In this document: in pieces, positions 18,692 to 25,399 of the stretch
How positions within the stretch are numbered: the stretch's first letter is position 1
Layout: each line of letters starts with the position of its first letter
Assembly: GCA_964588415.1 (NCBI GenBank)
Contig: CAZPPK010000009.1
Location: forward strand, 1-33,803
Reading direction: 5' to 3'
Origin: Sulfidibacterium sp964588415
Lineage (GTDB): Bacteria > Bacteroidota > Bacteroidia > Bacteroidales > F082
DNA length: 33,803 nucleotides
Translations under genes and position numbers: made by a program
The notes under the pieces: generated by a model
What the model was told of the DNA's origin: nothing
Seen by the model: only the letters and a program-made list of their open reading frames with translations
Database searches by the model: none

Positions 18692-19717
18692 TCATCTCTG
18701 ATCAGGAAGAGCATTTACGTTGAATGTTCTCTTTTTGAGAAGATCATTAGAAACAAATTTCACCTTGCGGAAATGTTTTAACAGCATTTTTCTGTTTTCG
18801 GCTTCATAGCCGATCGCTGCATTTATTTCAGCCGAAGGAACTTCGATTTCAACATTTTCACCTTTGTCTTCTCTCAGAACAGGGATAAACAGATCCTTCC
18901 AAATTTGCGTCAGGACGAGTTCGCGAAACGATGGATGAAAAGGCCCTGCTACCAGTTCGGTATGATCCAGCAAGCCTTCTGATGGATGCAATCCCATTCG
19001 AATAACATTAACCTTGGCGTTCTCAAACAGCAACAACAGTTGTCCGGACCATTCCACGGCTTCTTCCAACGCTAATGGTTTGTATTTTCCTTGCCGGAAC
19101 CATTGGTGCATGGCCGTGTCGCGAATGACCAATGCGGGATAAATGCGGGTATTGGAAGCGCCCAGCTCGATGATCTTCCTGGCTGTTGCCAACGATTTTT
19201 CAAGATTGTCACCCGGAAGCCCGATCATCATTTGTAATCCAAGATCAAAACTGGCATCCCGGATCATTTCAGAAGCCTGCTCCACCTGCATGGCTGTATG
19301 CCCGCGAAATGAAACTTTCAAAACATCCTCATCAAGCGACTGCGCTCCCAGCTCAATGGTAGTTATTCGATATTTCTTCAACAAAGAAAGCACGGCGCTG
19401 TTGATAAAATCAGGCCTGGTGGAAAGCCTGATGCCATGGACTGTCCCCGCATCAAGATAAGGTTGCACCAGGCTAAGGTATTTTTCCTGTTCCACCAGCG
19501 GAATACCGGTAAAAGTTCCGCCGAAGAAGCCCACTTCCACATGTCTGTTTGTTTCTTTAAAAGAGCGGAGATAAGCACCAATAGAATCCGTTATTTCTTT
19601 TTCCGTGGGAATGTTTTGATGCCCTGAAATTTTCGACTGGTTACAAAAAGCACACTGGAACGGGCAGGCCAGCCCGGGAACAAAAACAGGAATGGTGTAG
19701 TGCTTTATGTTTTCCAT
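18692..19717 (-). CDS. Radical SAM protein, Elp3/HemN-like
   Basis: A 341-aa radical SAM enzyme. The CX3CX2C cluster motif for the 4Fe-4S centre is near the N-terminus, in GLACPFQCAFCNQSKISG. Further typical segments are VGFFGGTFTGIP, LSTRPDFIN, IELGAQSLDEDVL and LQMMIGLPGD, which resemble the Elp3/HemN/YhcC type radical SAM core. The C-terminal part (about 230-341) is not recognised. The frame is open 24 codons further upstream, but I chose the ATG at 19717, just before the first conserved beta strand. The reaction is unknown; proteins of this group include oxygen-independent coproporphyrinogen oxidase relatives and tRNA-modifying enzymes, and neither is shown here. Confidence 0.85.
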   Translation of the reverse strand: MENIKHYTIPVFVPGLACPFQCAFCNQSKISGHQNIPTEKEITDSIGAYLRSFKETNRHVEVGFFGGTFTGIPLVEQEKYLSLVQPYLDAGTVHGIRLSTRPDFINSAVLSLLKKYRITTIELGAQSLDEDVLKVSFRGHTAMQVEQASEMIRDASFDLGLQMMIGLPGDNLEKSLATARKIIELGASNTRIYPALVIRDTAMHQWFRQGKYKPLALEEAVEWSGQLLLLFENAKVNVIRMGLHPSEGLLDHTELVAGPFHPSFRELVLTQIWKDLFIPVLREDKGENVEIEVPSAEINAAIGYEAENRKMLLKHFRKVKFVSNDLLKKRTFNVNALPDQR

Positions 19718-20033
19718 CGTAGGACAAAAGTAGGGAAACGAAGGCGTTGATGCCGGTATTTCTTGTTTTAACTTCAATAGGAGAAACACCTGTTTATTTT
19801 ATACCCTGTTTTTCAGGAAGATATAAAAAACACGTTTGGAAAAATACAGTTGTATTTCTGCAATAATTGGTCTAAAAGATAATATTATTTCTTCATTAAT
19901 GACGCTTTAGCCGTTGAGTACTTTCCTGTTTTTGAAGAACCTGCGAAAATCAACATTGTGAAACATGCCTACTTGTTAAGTATAAGAATCCCTTATCTTT
20001 GAAGCTAATTTTTCACAACAAAAGATCCAAATC
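19718..20033. other. 316-bp divergent intergenic region
   Basis: The gap separates the minus-strand radical SAM gene from the plus-strand aldo/keto reductase pseudogene. The only signal I can support is the promoter-like TTG-N18-TATCTTTG at 19973-20001. No gene or RNA was recognised. Confidence 0.5.
19973..20001 (+). promoter_or_regulatory. Promoter of the aldo/keto reductase pseudogene
   Basis: TTG at 19973-19975 and TATCTTTG at 19994-20001 are separated by 18 bp, an excellent match to the Bacteroidota -33/-7 pattern. It lies 32 bp before the original start codon, so the promoter appears to have survived although the gene is broken. Confidence 0.6.
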
Positions 20034-20387
20034 ATGGACTATAGATTTTTAGGAAAATCAGGATTTAAATTATCGGCTTTGTCTTATGGTGCATGGGTTA
20101 CTTTTCACACCCAGGCCGACGAAGATGGCCTATCAGTTAATGACCAAAGCATACGACCACGGTGTTAATTTCTTTGACAATGCAGAAGCTTACGCAGAAG
20201 GGAATGCCGAGATCATCATGGGAAAAGTTTTTAAGCGCGCAGGTTGGAAACGCTCCGACTTCGTAGTGTCTACAAAAATATTCTGGGGCGGCCCGGGAGT
20301 CAACGACCGGGGATTGTCTTTTAAACATGTCATCGAAGGAACCAACGCTGCCCTGAAAAGGCTTCAGTTGGAATATGTTGATTTAAT

Positions 20388-20484
20388 CCGCCTGAGGCGG
20401 ACAAGGGATTAATTCCCCACCCCTTGGGGCGATTAATAATCTCCTTTTGATACCCCGCTGCTCTGCGGCGGGGGTAGTTCATTT
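20388..20484. repeat. Palindromic insert of about 97 bp inside the pseudogene
   Basis: Removing 20388-20484 joins GAT TTA AT to T TTC TGC CAT and gives the family sequence DLIFCHRPD, so this stretch is foreign to the gene. It contains three short hairpins: CCGCCTGAGGCGG (starting at 20388), CCCCACCCCTTGGGG, and TACCCCGCTGCTCTGCGGCG with GGGGTA. It codes for nothing and the exact ends are uncertain by a few bases because of a T run. It looks like a small non-autonomous repeat. Confidence 0.75.
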
Positions 20485-20721
20485 TTTCTGCCATCGCCCC
20501 GATATGTACACTCCCATCGAAGAAACGGTATGGGCTATGAACCAGGTGATCCATCAGGGAAAAGCATTTTACTGGGGAACCAGCGAATGGAGCGCCGAAC
20601 AAATTCGTGAAGCACACCATGTGGCAGCGCGCAATCATCTGATCCCGCCATTAATGGAACAACCACAATACAATCTGTTTCACAGAAATAAAGTGGAGCA
20701 TGATTTTGCAAAACTTTATTA

Positions 20722-20988
20722 ACCTGAGTTCGATATAAGATTTATCTCACAGAAAGCCAATAGTGGGCCAGATTTGTTGCTAAAAATCACGAAGTTATAG
20801 CGGGCTATTACAAGAGGTTTTTAGTGCAAAGATGGTGTGCTATTGGCTTTTTTATTTGTAAATTTCGATAATTAGCCCATATACTTCCTCAAATTTATTC
20901 GAACTATCCCGATAGTACTTCACAAATTTGAGGAAGTATATGGGCTAATTATCTGAAACTGTGAGCAAAGCTTATACCGAGCTCAGGT
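20722..20988. mobile_element. MITE-like element with terminal inverted repeats and TATTA target duplication
   Basis: A 267-bp stretch breaks the pseudogene. Its ends are inverted copies: TAACCTGAGTTCGATATAAG at 20720-20739 matches the reverse complement of 20971-20990 at 18 of 20 positions. It is flanked by TATTA on both sides (20717-20721 and 20989-20993), a likely 5-bp target duplication. The removed length (267 + 5) exactly accounts for the frame change between the flanking gene pieces. It has no coding capacity. Inside are an 11-bp inverted pair AAAGCCAATAG/CTATTGGCTTT (20753-20763, 20840-20850) and a 30-bp perfect hairpin (20867-20953). This is the picture of a non-autonomous transposon; the partner transposase is unknown and not in the window. 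Confidence 0.8.
20867..20953. repeat. 30-bp perfect hairpin inside the MITE
   Basis: The arm 20867-20896 (beginning GATAATTAGCCCATATACTT) is perfectly complementary to 20924-20953 around a 27-nt loop. The loop contains CTATCCCGATAG, itself a small palindrome. The stem could be a nested insertion or a structural part of the element. Confidence 0.85.
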
Positions 20989-21430
20989 TATTAGGAATTT
21001 GGCCTGGGAACTACCATCTGGAGCCCGTTAGCCAGCGGATTGTTAAGCGGCAAATACATCAACGGAATTCCAAAAGGCAGCCGCCTGGACCTGAAAGAAA
21101 TGGGCTGGCTTAAGAATCGTCTGGAAAGAGAAGGTATGGAAGCCAAAATCAAACAGATGCTTTTGTTGCGTGACATAGCCGACAACATGGATGCTACCTT
21201 GCCGCAGCTTGCCCTTGCCTGGTGTCTGGCTAACTCCAATGTAAGTACGGTGATTACCGGCGCTTCCAAACCGGAACAGATCGATGAAAACATGAAAGCA
21301 CTGACAGTTGTCCCCAGGCTGACGCCGGATGTTTTGAAACGGATCGACGACATTATGGGAAACAAACCTGCTGCCAATTTCGACTGGCGGGAGAATTAAA
21401 AAACGGAGTAAATTCTCAATAAAATATCTG

Positions 21431-21458
21431 AAGCCCGGGATGATTTCCGGGCTTTTTT
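21431..21458 (+). terminator. Rho-independent terminator after the aldo/keto reductase pseudogene
   Basis: AAGCCCGG (21431-21438) pairs with CCGGGCTT (21447-21454) around an 8-nt loop, and a run of six T residues follows. It separates the pseudogene from the hip operon. Confidence 0.85.
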
Positions 21459-21507
21459 ATTGGAAAAAAAGTCACACTATCTATGAAATCACATCAACGT
21501 GTGTTTT

Positions 21508-21620
21508 TTGTGATTTTTTGTTCTAAAATTACTCCTGATTATTAAAAAATCATAGTATATTGTGATTTTTATTTGATAATTGGAAAAAAGAAGTTAATTT
21601 TATACCAAAATCACAATATA
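21508..21620 (+). promoter_or_regulatory. Putative HipB operator array upstream of hipB
   Basis: The motif TTGTGATTTTT appears at 21508-21518 and 21560-21570, and its inverse AAAATCACAATATA at 21607-21620 directly before the hipB start codon. The pair TATATTGTGATTTT (21556-21569) and AAAATCACAATATA (21607-21620) is a perfect 14-bp inverted repeat. A partial copy (AAATCACA) lies at about 21486. Repeated, inverted sites next to an HTH regulator gene fit autorepression by HipB and its partners. The actual promoter boxes were not resolved. Confidence 0.6.
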
Positions 21621-21827
21621 ATGTTAGCAAAAGAGATAGGACAAACAATTAAAGATCGCCGAAAGGAGCTGGGAATAACTCAACCTCACTTGGCAGAACT
21701 CGCACAAGTAAGTACCAATACATTGTATAAAATTGAACGGGGCCAGGGAAACCCTACTCTGGATGTTTTAAATAAATTGGCAGAAATCTTGGGAATGGAA
21801 TTAAAACTGGAAGTAAAGAAAAGATAG
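21621..21827 (+). CDS. hipB: HipB-type HTH antitoxin / transcriptional regulator
   Basis: A 68-aa single-domain Cro/C1-type (XRE) DNA-binding protein. LAKEIGQTIKDRRKELGITQ and LAELAQVSTNTLYKIERGQG make the classic helix-turn-helix, followed by NPTLDVLNKLAEILGMEL, and the chain ends in a short basic tail. The frame is open upstream to 21573, but the ATG at 21621 directly follows the operator-like repeats and gives the family's compact form. It is the first gene of a three-gene operon (4 bp to the next gene). Its expected role is to repress the operon and help neutralise the kinase. Assignment to HipB rests on context and the HTH; confidence is high for the family and good for the role. Confidence 0.88.
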   Translation: MLAKEIGQTIKDRRKELGITQPHLAELAQVSTNTLYKIERGQGNPTLDVLNKLAEILGMELKLEVKKR

Positions 21828-21831
21828 ATAA

Positions 21832-22161
21832 ATGAGAAAAGCAGAAATATATTGCAATAATAAAAGGGCAGGAATTCTTATTGAAGAGAGCCGCAGAAAT
21901 TATGTCTATCGTTATGACGATGATTATTTTAATGATAATACTCAACCGGCTATTAGTTTGACCTTGCCCAAAACGCATCATGAATATCATAGCGAATATT
22001 TGTTTCCGTTTTTTTTCAATATGTTGAGTGAGGGAGTGAATAAAAAACTACAGAGCAAACAATTAAAAATTGACGAAGAAGATAGTTTCGGATTGCTTAT
22101 GGCGACAGCTCAAAATGATACCATTGGTGCTATAACAGTTAAACCTGTTGATAAAGGATAA
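21832..22161 (+). CDS. hipS: HipS-like protein (stand-alone HipA N-subdomain 1)
   Basis: A 109-aa protein equivalent to the first N-terminal subdomain of HipA (the couple_hipA domain). Family features are the opening beta strand RKAEIYCNNKRAGILIE, the segment LPKTHHEYHSEYLFPFFFNMLSEGVN, which stands in for the usual NLLPEG region, and the final DSFGLLMATAQNDTIGAITV. In E. coli HipBST systems this separate piece (HipS) is the antitoxin for the kinase HipT. Here it starts 4 bp after hipB and ends 15 bp before the kinase gene, the same order. The gene is intact and its split from the kinase is not a frameshift scar, since both halves have their own good start and stop. The antitoxin role is inferred from that precedent. 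Confidence 0.85.
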   Translation: MRKAEIYCNNKRAGILIEESRRNYVYRYDDDYFNDNTQPAISLTLPKTHHEYHSEYLFPFFFNMLSEGVNKKLQSKQLKIDEEDSFGLLMATAQNDTIGAITVKPVDKG

Positions 22162-22176
22162 TAAGCATTTAATAAA

Positions 22177-23226
22177 ATGAGTGAAAAAAAAATAAATAGC
22201 TCGCAATCGTCAATTGATAATTTTCCATTATCAATTGACGTGTGTCCGGGTACTTTGTCTGAAGGATTTACAACATACAGCCCGGCTTGTTTGCGTAAAA
22301 TGTTTCATGGGAGGAAGGTGCGCTATATTTTGCCATATGCACCCCCACAACAGAGCGAAGAAGTTGCTGAACAATTCTTAGAAAACAGGAAACGGATCTC
22401 TATATCAGGCGTACAGGAAAAGCTAAGTCTTTTATTAGAGAAAAACGTGCTTCGTTTGACAAAACAAGGAGAACAGGGAACTTATATTCTTAAACCGATA
22501 CCAGTAGATTTGAAAAAAGTGAATCAGGTACCTGCCAATGAACATGTGACAATGCAAATAGCCAGACAGGTTTATGGAATAAATACGGCAGAGAATGCAA
22601 TAATCTTTTTTAAGGATGGAACGCCAGCATATATCACTAAAAGATTTGATGCAAAAGAAGATGGAATGAAATGGGGTAAAGAAGATTTTGCTTCTTTGGC
22701 TGGAAAAACGAAAGACAATGCAGGGCCTGACTTTAAATATGATTACAGTTATGAGGAACAGGGCCTTTTATTGCAGAAGTTTGTCCCCGCCTGGAGAGTG
22801 GAGATAGAAAAATTCTTTTCACTCATTGTGTTCATTTTTTTATTCTCAAATGGGGATGCACATTTGAAAAATTTTTCTCTGTTAGAATCAACGAGCGGAG
22901 ATTATTTATTGAGCCCGGCCTATGATTTGGTAAATACCCGTTTACATGTAGATGATACGGATTTTGCTTTGGAAAAAGGACTTTTTGCTGATGATTATAA
23001 AAGTGAAAAATTCAGGGCTACCGGGCATCCCGGCAAATCAGATTTTGTTGAGTTTGCAAAAAGGATAGGCATTTCTGAAAACAGAATTGTTAAGTTACTA
23101 GCTCCCTTCCTAGAAAAACAACCGTTTGTCAGTACTTTGGTAAACCATTCTTTTTTGCCTGATTCAAGTAAAAGAGGATACTTCCTGATGTACGAAACTC
23201 GTTTAAATTATCTGAATAAAGAATAA
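22177..23226 (+). CDS. hipT: HipT-like serine/threonine kinase toxin
   Basis: A 349-aa HipA-family kinase lacking the N-subdomain carried by the preceding gene. The loop RKRISISGVQEKLS (Ser75-Ile-Ser77) matches the SIS autophosphorylation motif reported in HipT. GTYILKPIP holds the ATP-binding Lys, SNGDAHLKNFSL has the catalytic Asp227 and metal-binding Asn232, and SPAYDLVNTR (Asp250) is the second metal site. HipA of E. coli phosphorylates glutamyl-tRNA synthetase, and HipT tryptophanyl-tRNA synthetase; the target here is unknown. Residues about 11-21 (SSIDNFPLSID) are encoded by a perfect palindrome that seems inserted in frame. Stops and frame are intact. The kinase is probably active, with hipB and hipS as partners. 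Confidence 0.88.
   Translation: MSEKKINSSQSSIDNFPLSIDVCPGTLSEGFTTYSPACLRKMFHGRKVRYILPYAPPQQSEEVAEQFLENRKRISISGVQEKLSLLLEKNVLRLTKQGEQGTYILKPIPVDLKKVNQVPANEHVTMQIARQVYGINTAENAIIFFKDGTPAYITKRFDAKEDGMKWGKEDFASLAGKTKDNAGPDFKYDYSYEEQGLLLQKFVPAWRVEIEKFFSLIVFIFLFSNGDAHLKNFSLLESTSGDYLLSPAYDLVNTRLHVDDTDFALEKGLFADDYKSEKFRATGHPGKSDFVEFAKRIGISENRIVKLLAPFLEKQPFVSTLVNHSFLPDSSKRGYFLMYETRLNYLNKE
22208..22240. repeat. In-frame palindrome within the hipT N-terminus
   Basis: CGTCAATTGATAAT (22208-22221) pairs perfectly with 22227-22240 around a 5-nt loop TTTCC. It is read as SIDNFPLSID in the protein, so both arms encode the same SID tripeptide. The 33-bp length is a multiple of three and keeps the frame. Confidence 0.8.
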
Positions 23227-23247
23227 GTCGAGAAAAAAAGTTGATGA

Positions 23248-23895
23248 ATGAGTGAAATGAATGATTCCGATCAAAAAGACTACTGGAACAAAGTATCCCC
23301 GACAAAGAAATTTACAACTACTCTTGATTTTAACCTGATACCGGATTCCATAAAAAAGGATTCTTTCATCGTCGATTACGGCTGCGGATATGGGAGAACA
23401 TTGAATGAATTGTATATACAGGGATTCAATAACCTGCTGGGTTTTGATTTTGCATCGGATATGATTGAACGAGGGAAGTCGGAATTTCCGTGTCTGGATT
23501 TAAGAACATCAAAAAATGACAAGATTGATTGCAATTCCAATTCGGTGGATATGGTCATCCTCTTTGCAGTTTTGACCTGTATCACGGATGATGAGAAGCA
23601 GGAAGAATTGATCCATGAAATAAATAGAGTCTTGAAACCGGGTGGCGTTATTTACATTAACGATTTTCTGGTGAATTCCGATGAAAGGAACATTAAAAGG
23701 TACAATCAGTATGTTGAAGAATATGGCACCTACGGAGTTTTTGAGTTGCCGGAAGGTGCCGTATTAAGACATCATGAGGAAAACCGAATCCCTCAGCTCA
23801 CAAAGGATTTCATCACAGAAACGTACAAAACCATTCAGTTTAAAACAATGAACGGACATGTTTCCAATGGGTTTGTTTATGTGGGAAGGAAATAA
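23248..23895 (+). CDS. Class I SAM-dependent methyltransferase
   Basis: A 215-aa methyltransferase of the UbiE/Methyltransf_11 type. The SAM-binding motif I is IVDYGCGYGRTLNEL (about residues 39-54), the acidic residue after the second strand is in GFDFASDM, motif II is in VDMVILFAVLTCI, and motif III is in INRVLKPGGVIYINDF. The substrate is not recognisable; small-molecule methylation is most likely for this class. A nearby ATG three codons later (23257) could also be the start. It lies 21 bp after the hipT stop on the same strand and may be read through from the toxin operon, but nothing in the sequence ties its function to HipT. Confidence 0.85.
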   Translation: MSEMNDSDQKDYWNKVSPTKKFTTTLDFNLIPDSIKKDSFIVDYGCGYGRTLNELYIQGFNNLLGFDFASDMIERGKSEFPCLDLRTSKNDKIDCNSNSVDMVILFAVLTCITDDEKQEELIHEINRVLKPGGVIYINDFLVNSDERNIKRYNQYVEEYGTYGVFELPEGAVLRHHEENRIPQLTKDFITETYKTIQFKTMNGHVSNGFVYVGRK

Positions 23896-23982
23896 GCCTG
23901 GTTTAAATAAAAACGTCTAAAATGTAAATAGGACATCTCGTTATTATCAAAAAACTCAAAAAACTTAAATAAGCGGACCCAC

Positions 23983-24012
23983 TATTTAAGAAAATTGCAA
24001 TTTTCTTAAATA
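23983..24012. promoter_or_regulatory. 30-bp perfect palindrome upstream of fic, likely operator
   Basis: The stretch 23983-24012 (starting TATTTAAGAAAATTGCAATT) equals its own reverse complement over all 30 bases. It ends 34 bp before the fic start codon. An extra half site CTTAAATAAG at about 23964 repeats one arm. The Fic protein carries a C-terminal winged-helix domain, which would be the natural reader of this site. Confidence 0.65.
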
Positions 24013-24046
24013 AGAGTTACTTTTGTTTAAAAAAAAACTGAGAAAG

Positions 24047-25177
24047 ATGAAACAATTCACTTCCGGGCAATATATCAGCCATGGATACTATAAAAGCTTT
24101 CAACCTACATTGATTAACAGACAATGGAAGGTGGAAAGTATGGAAGTTTTGCAGTTACTGAGTCAGGCAGACCGGGAATTAGGAAGGCTCGACATGTATT
24201 CCAACTACATTCCAAATATTGATTTGTTTATTAGCATGCATGTTTTAAAAGAAGCCACTCAAAGTAGTAAAATTGAAGGTACACAAACAAATATGGATGA
24301 CGCACTGCTTGAAAGGGAAGACATTCCTCTCGACAAACGTGATGATTGGGAAGAAGTCCAGAATTACATAAAAGCTATGGAATCGGCTATCCAGGCGTTA
24401 GAAAAATTACCACTATCATCAAGGCTGGTCCGGGAAACGCATAAAATACTTTTGCAAGGTGTAAGAGGGCAGAAAAAACAACCGGGGCAATTTCGGAAAA
24501 GCCAGAATTGGATTGGAGGTGCAACCATCAACGATGCTCTTTTTATTCCCCCTGTGCACACAATGATTTCTGAGTTAATGAGCGACATTGAAAAATTTAT
24601 TCATAATGAAGATCTCTTTTTTCCTGAATTGTTGAAAATAGCATTGGTTCATTATCAATTTGAAACAATTCACCCGTTTCTTGATGGTAATGGCAGGGTG
24701 GGCCGCTTGATAATTCCGCTTTATCTTATCGATAAAAATATTTTAAAGAAACCCATTCTGTATCTTTCTGATTTTATGGAAAAGCACAGAAAGCTATATT
24801 ATGACAACCTGATGATAGTCAGAGAAAAAAACAACATTACTCAATGGTTTAAGTTTTTCCTGGTAGGAATTATTGAAACGGCAAAAAAAGGAATAACGAC
24901 TTTTGATGGCATCATGCAATTACAGAGACAAAATGATGAAAAAATACAACAATTTGGAAGTAGGATGAGCAATGCTCAAAAAGTCATGAATTATTTATAT
25001 CAAAGGCCCATAATTAACGCAGAAACAGTTAGTAAAACAGCGGGAATCTCTATGCCATCGTCGTACAGGATTATTGAATTATTGGAAAGGGCAGAAATAT
25101 TGAAGGAAATCACCGGGAGCCAAAGAGGACGATTATATGTTTTTGAAAATTATTTGAATTTGTTCAGACAGAGATAA
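24047..25177 (+). CDS. Fic-family protein with N-terminal inhibitory motif and C-terminal winged helix
   Basis: A 376-aa Fic protein, predicted to transfer AMP from ATP to hydroxyl side chains of target proteins. The core motif HPFLDGNGRVGR (His209-Arg220) is intact, with the catalytic His. The self-inhibitory helix motif (S/T)xxxE(G/N) is present as SSKIEG (Ser73-Gly78), which makes this a class II Fic protein whose own Glu77 blocks ATP. The first 70 residues form the helical Fic_N part. Residues about 305-376 (AETVSKTAGISMPSSYRIIELLERAEIL) look like a winged helix-turn-helix. The frame is open to a TTG at 24023, but I prefer the ATG at 24047. A 30-bp palindrome just upstream suggests autoregulation. 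Targets are unknown. It lies 151 bp from the methyltransferase and is probably its own unit. Confidence 0.92.
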   Translation: MKQFTSGQYISHGYYKSFQPTLINRQWKVESMEVLQLLSQADRELGRLDMYSNYIPNIDLFISMHVLKEATQSSKIEGTQTNMDDALLEREDIPLDKRDDWEEVQNYIKAMESAIQALEKLPLSSRLVRETHKILLQGVRGQKKQPGQFRKSQNWIGGATINDALFIPPVHTMISELMSDIEKFIHNEDLFFPELLKIALVHYQFETIHPFLDGNGRVGRLIIPLYLIDKNILKKPILYLSDFMEKHRKLYYDNLMIVREKNNITQWFKFFLVGIIETAKKGITTFDGIMQLQRQNDEKIQQFGSRMSNAQKVMNYLYQRPIINAETVSKTAGISMPSSYRIIELLERAEILKEITGSQRGRLYVFENYLNLFRQR

Positions 25178-25281
25178 TCCCGTTGCCTGTCAGTAATGGA
25201 GTCGAGCTGGTTTATAAAAAAGTCTTTTTCTTAAATCCGCCACCTTTAGGCAGACGATGGGTTCATTTCCAGCCCCCCTCT

Positions 25282-25322
25282 CGTCCTTGTTTCAGCCACA
25301 GCAGACAAGTGCAACGAGGACG
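25282..25322. repeat. REP-like imperfect hairpin
   Basis: CGTCCTTGTTTCAG at the left and GTGCAACGAGGACG at the right form an imperfect hairpin. GCAACGAGGACG is closely related to GCAAACGAGGACG in the cluster at 9116-9128, so both probably belong to one REP-like family. Confidence 0.5.
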
Positions 25323-25399
25323 CATTTATCCTGAATATTTGCAATGTTCATTTTCAAAGCTAAGACGGGCTTTTCTTCATCTCTATCCAAAGCGCCATG

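Larger units (their letters stand above)
20034..21399 (+). pseudogene. Aldo/keto reductase (potassium channel beta-subunit-like), disrupted three times
   Basis: Remains of an NADPH-dependent aldo/keto reductase. The original start at 20034 gives MDYRFLGKSGFKLSALSYGAWVTF, then the frame shifts at about 20124 (GAAGATGGCC, as if two bases of GATATG were lost). The second piece continues AYDHGVNFFDNAEAYAEG and STKIFWGG to YVDLI at 20387. A palindromic insert of about 97 bp follows. The third piece resumes FCHRPDMYTPIEETV and runs to HDFAKLY at 20719, where a 267-bp MITE-like element interrupts it. The fourth piece resumes EFGLGTTIWSPLASGLLSGKY and continues to the natural end at 21399. Taking out the two inserts restores the frame junctions, but an in-frame TAG stays at the second junction. 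Catalytic Asp and Tyr of the family remain in FFDNAEAY. The gene is surely non-functional as written, unless the assembly is wrong. Confidence 0.9.

Noticed and set aside
20447..20722. A separate short aldo/keto reductase gene
   Set aside because: Its protein continues exactly from the previous piece and into the next once the inserts are removed, so it is a fragment of one pseudogene.
21832..23226. A hipA gene split by a recent frameshift
   Set aside because: Both halves have their own start and stop with a 15-bp spacer, the split falls at the HipS/HipT border known from E. coli, and both halves are well conserved.
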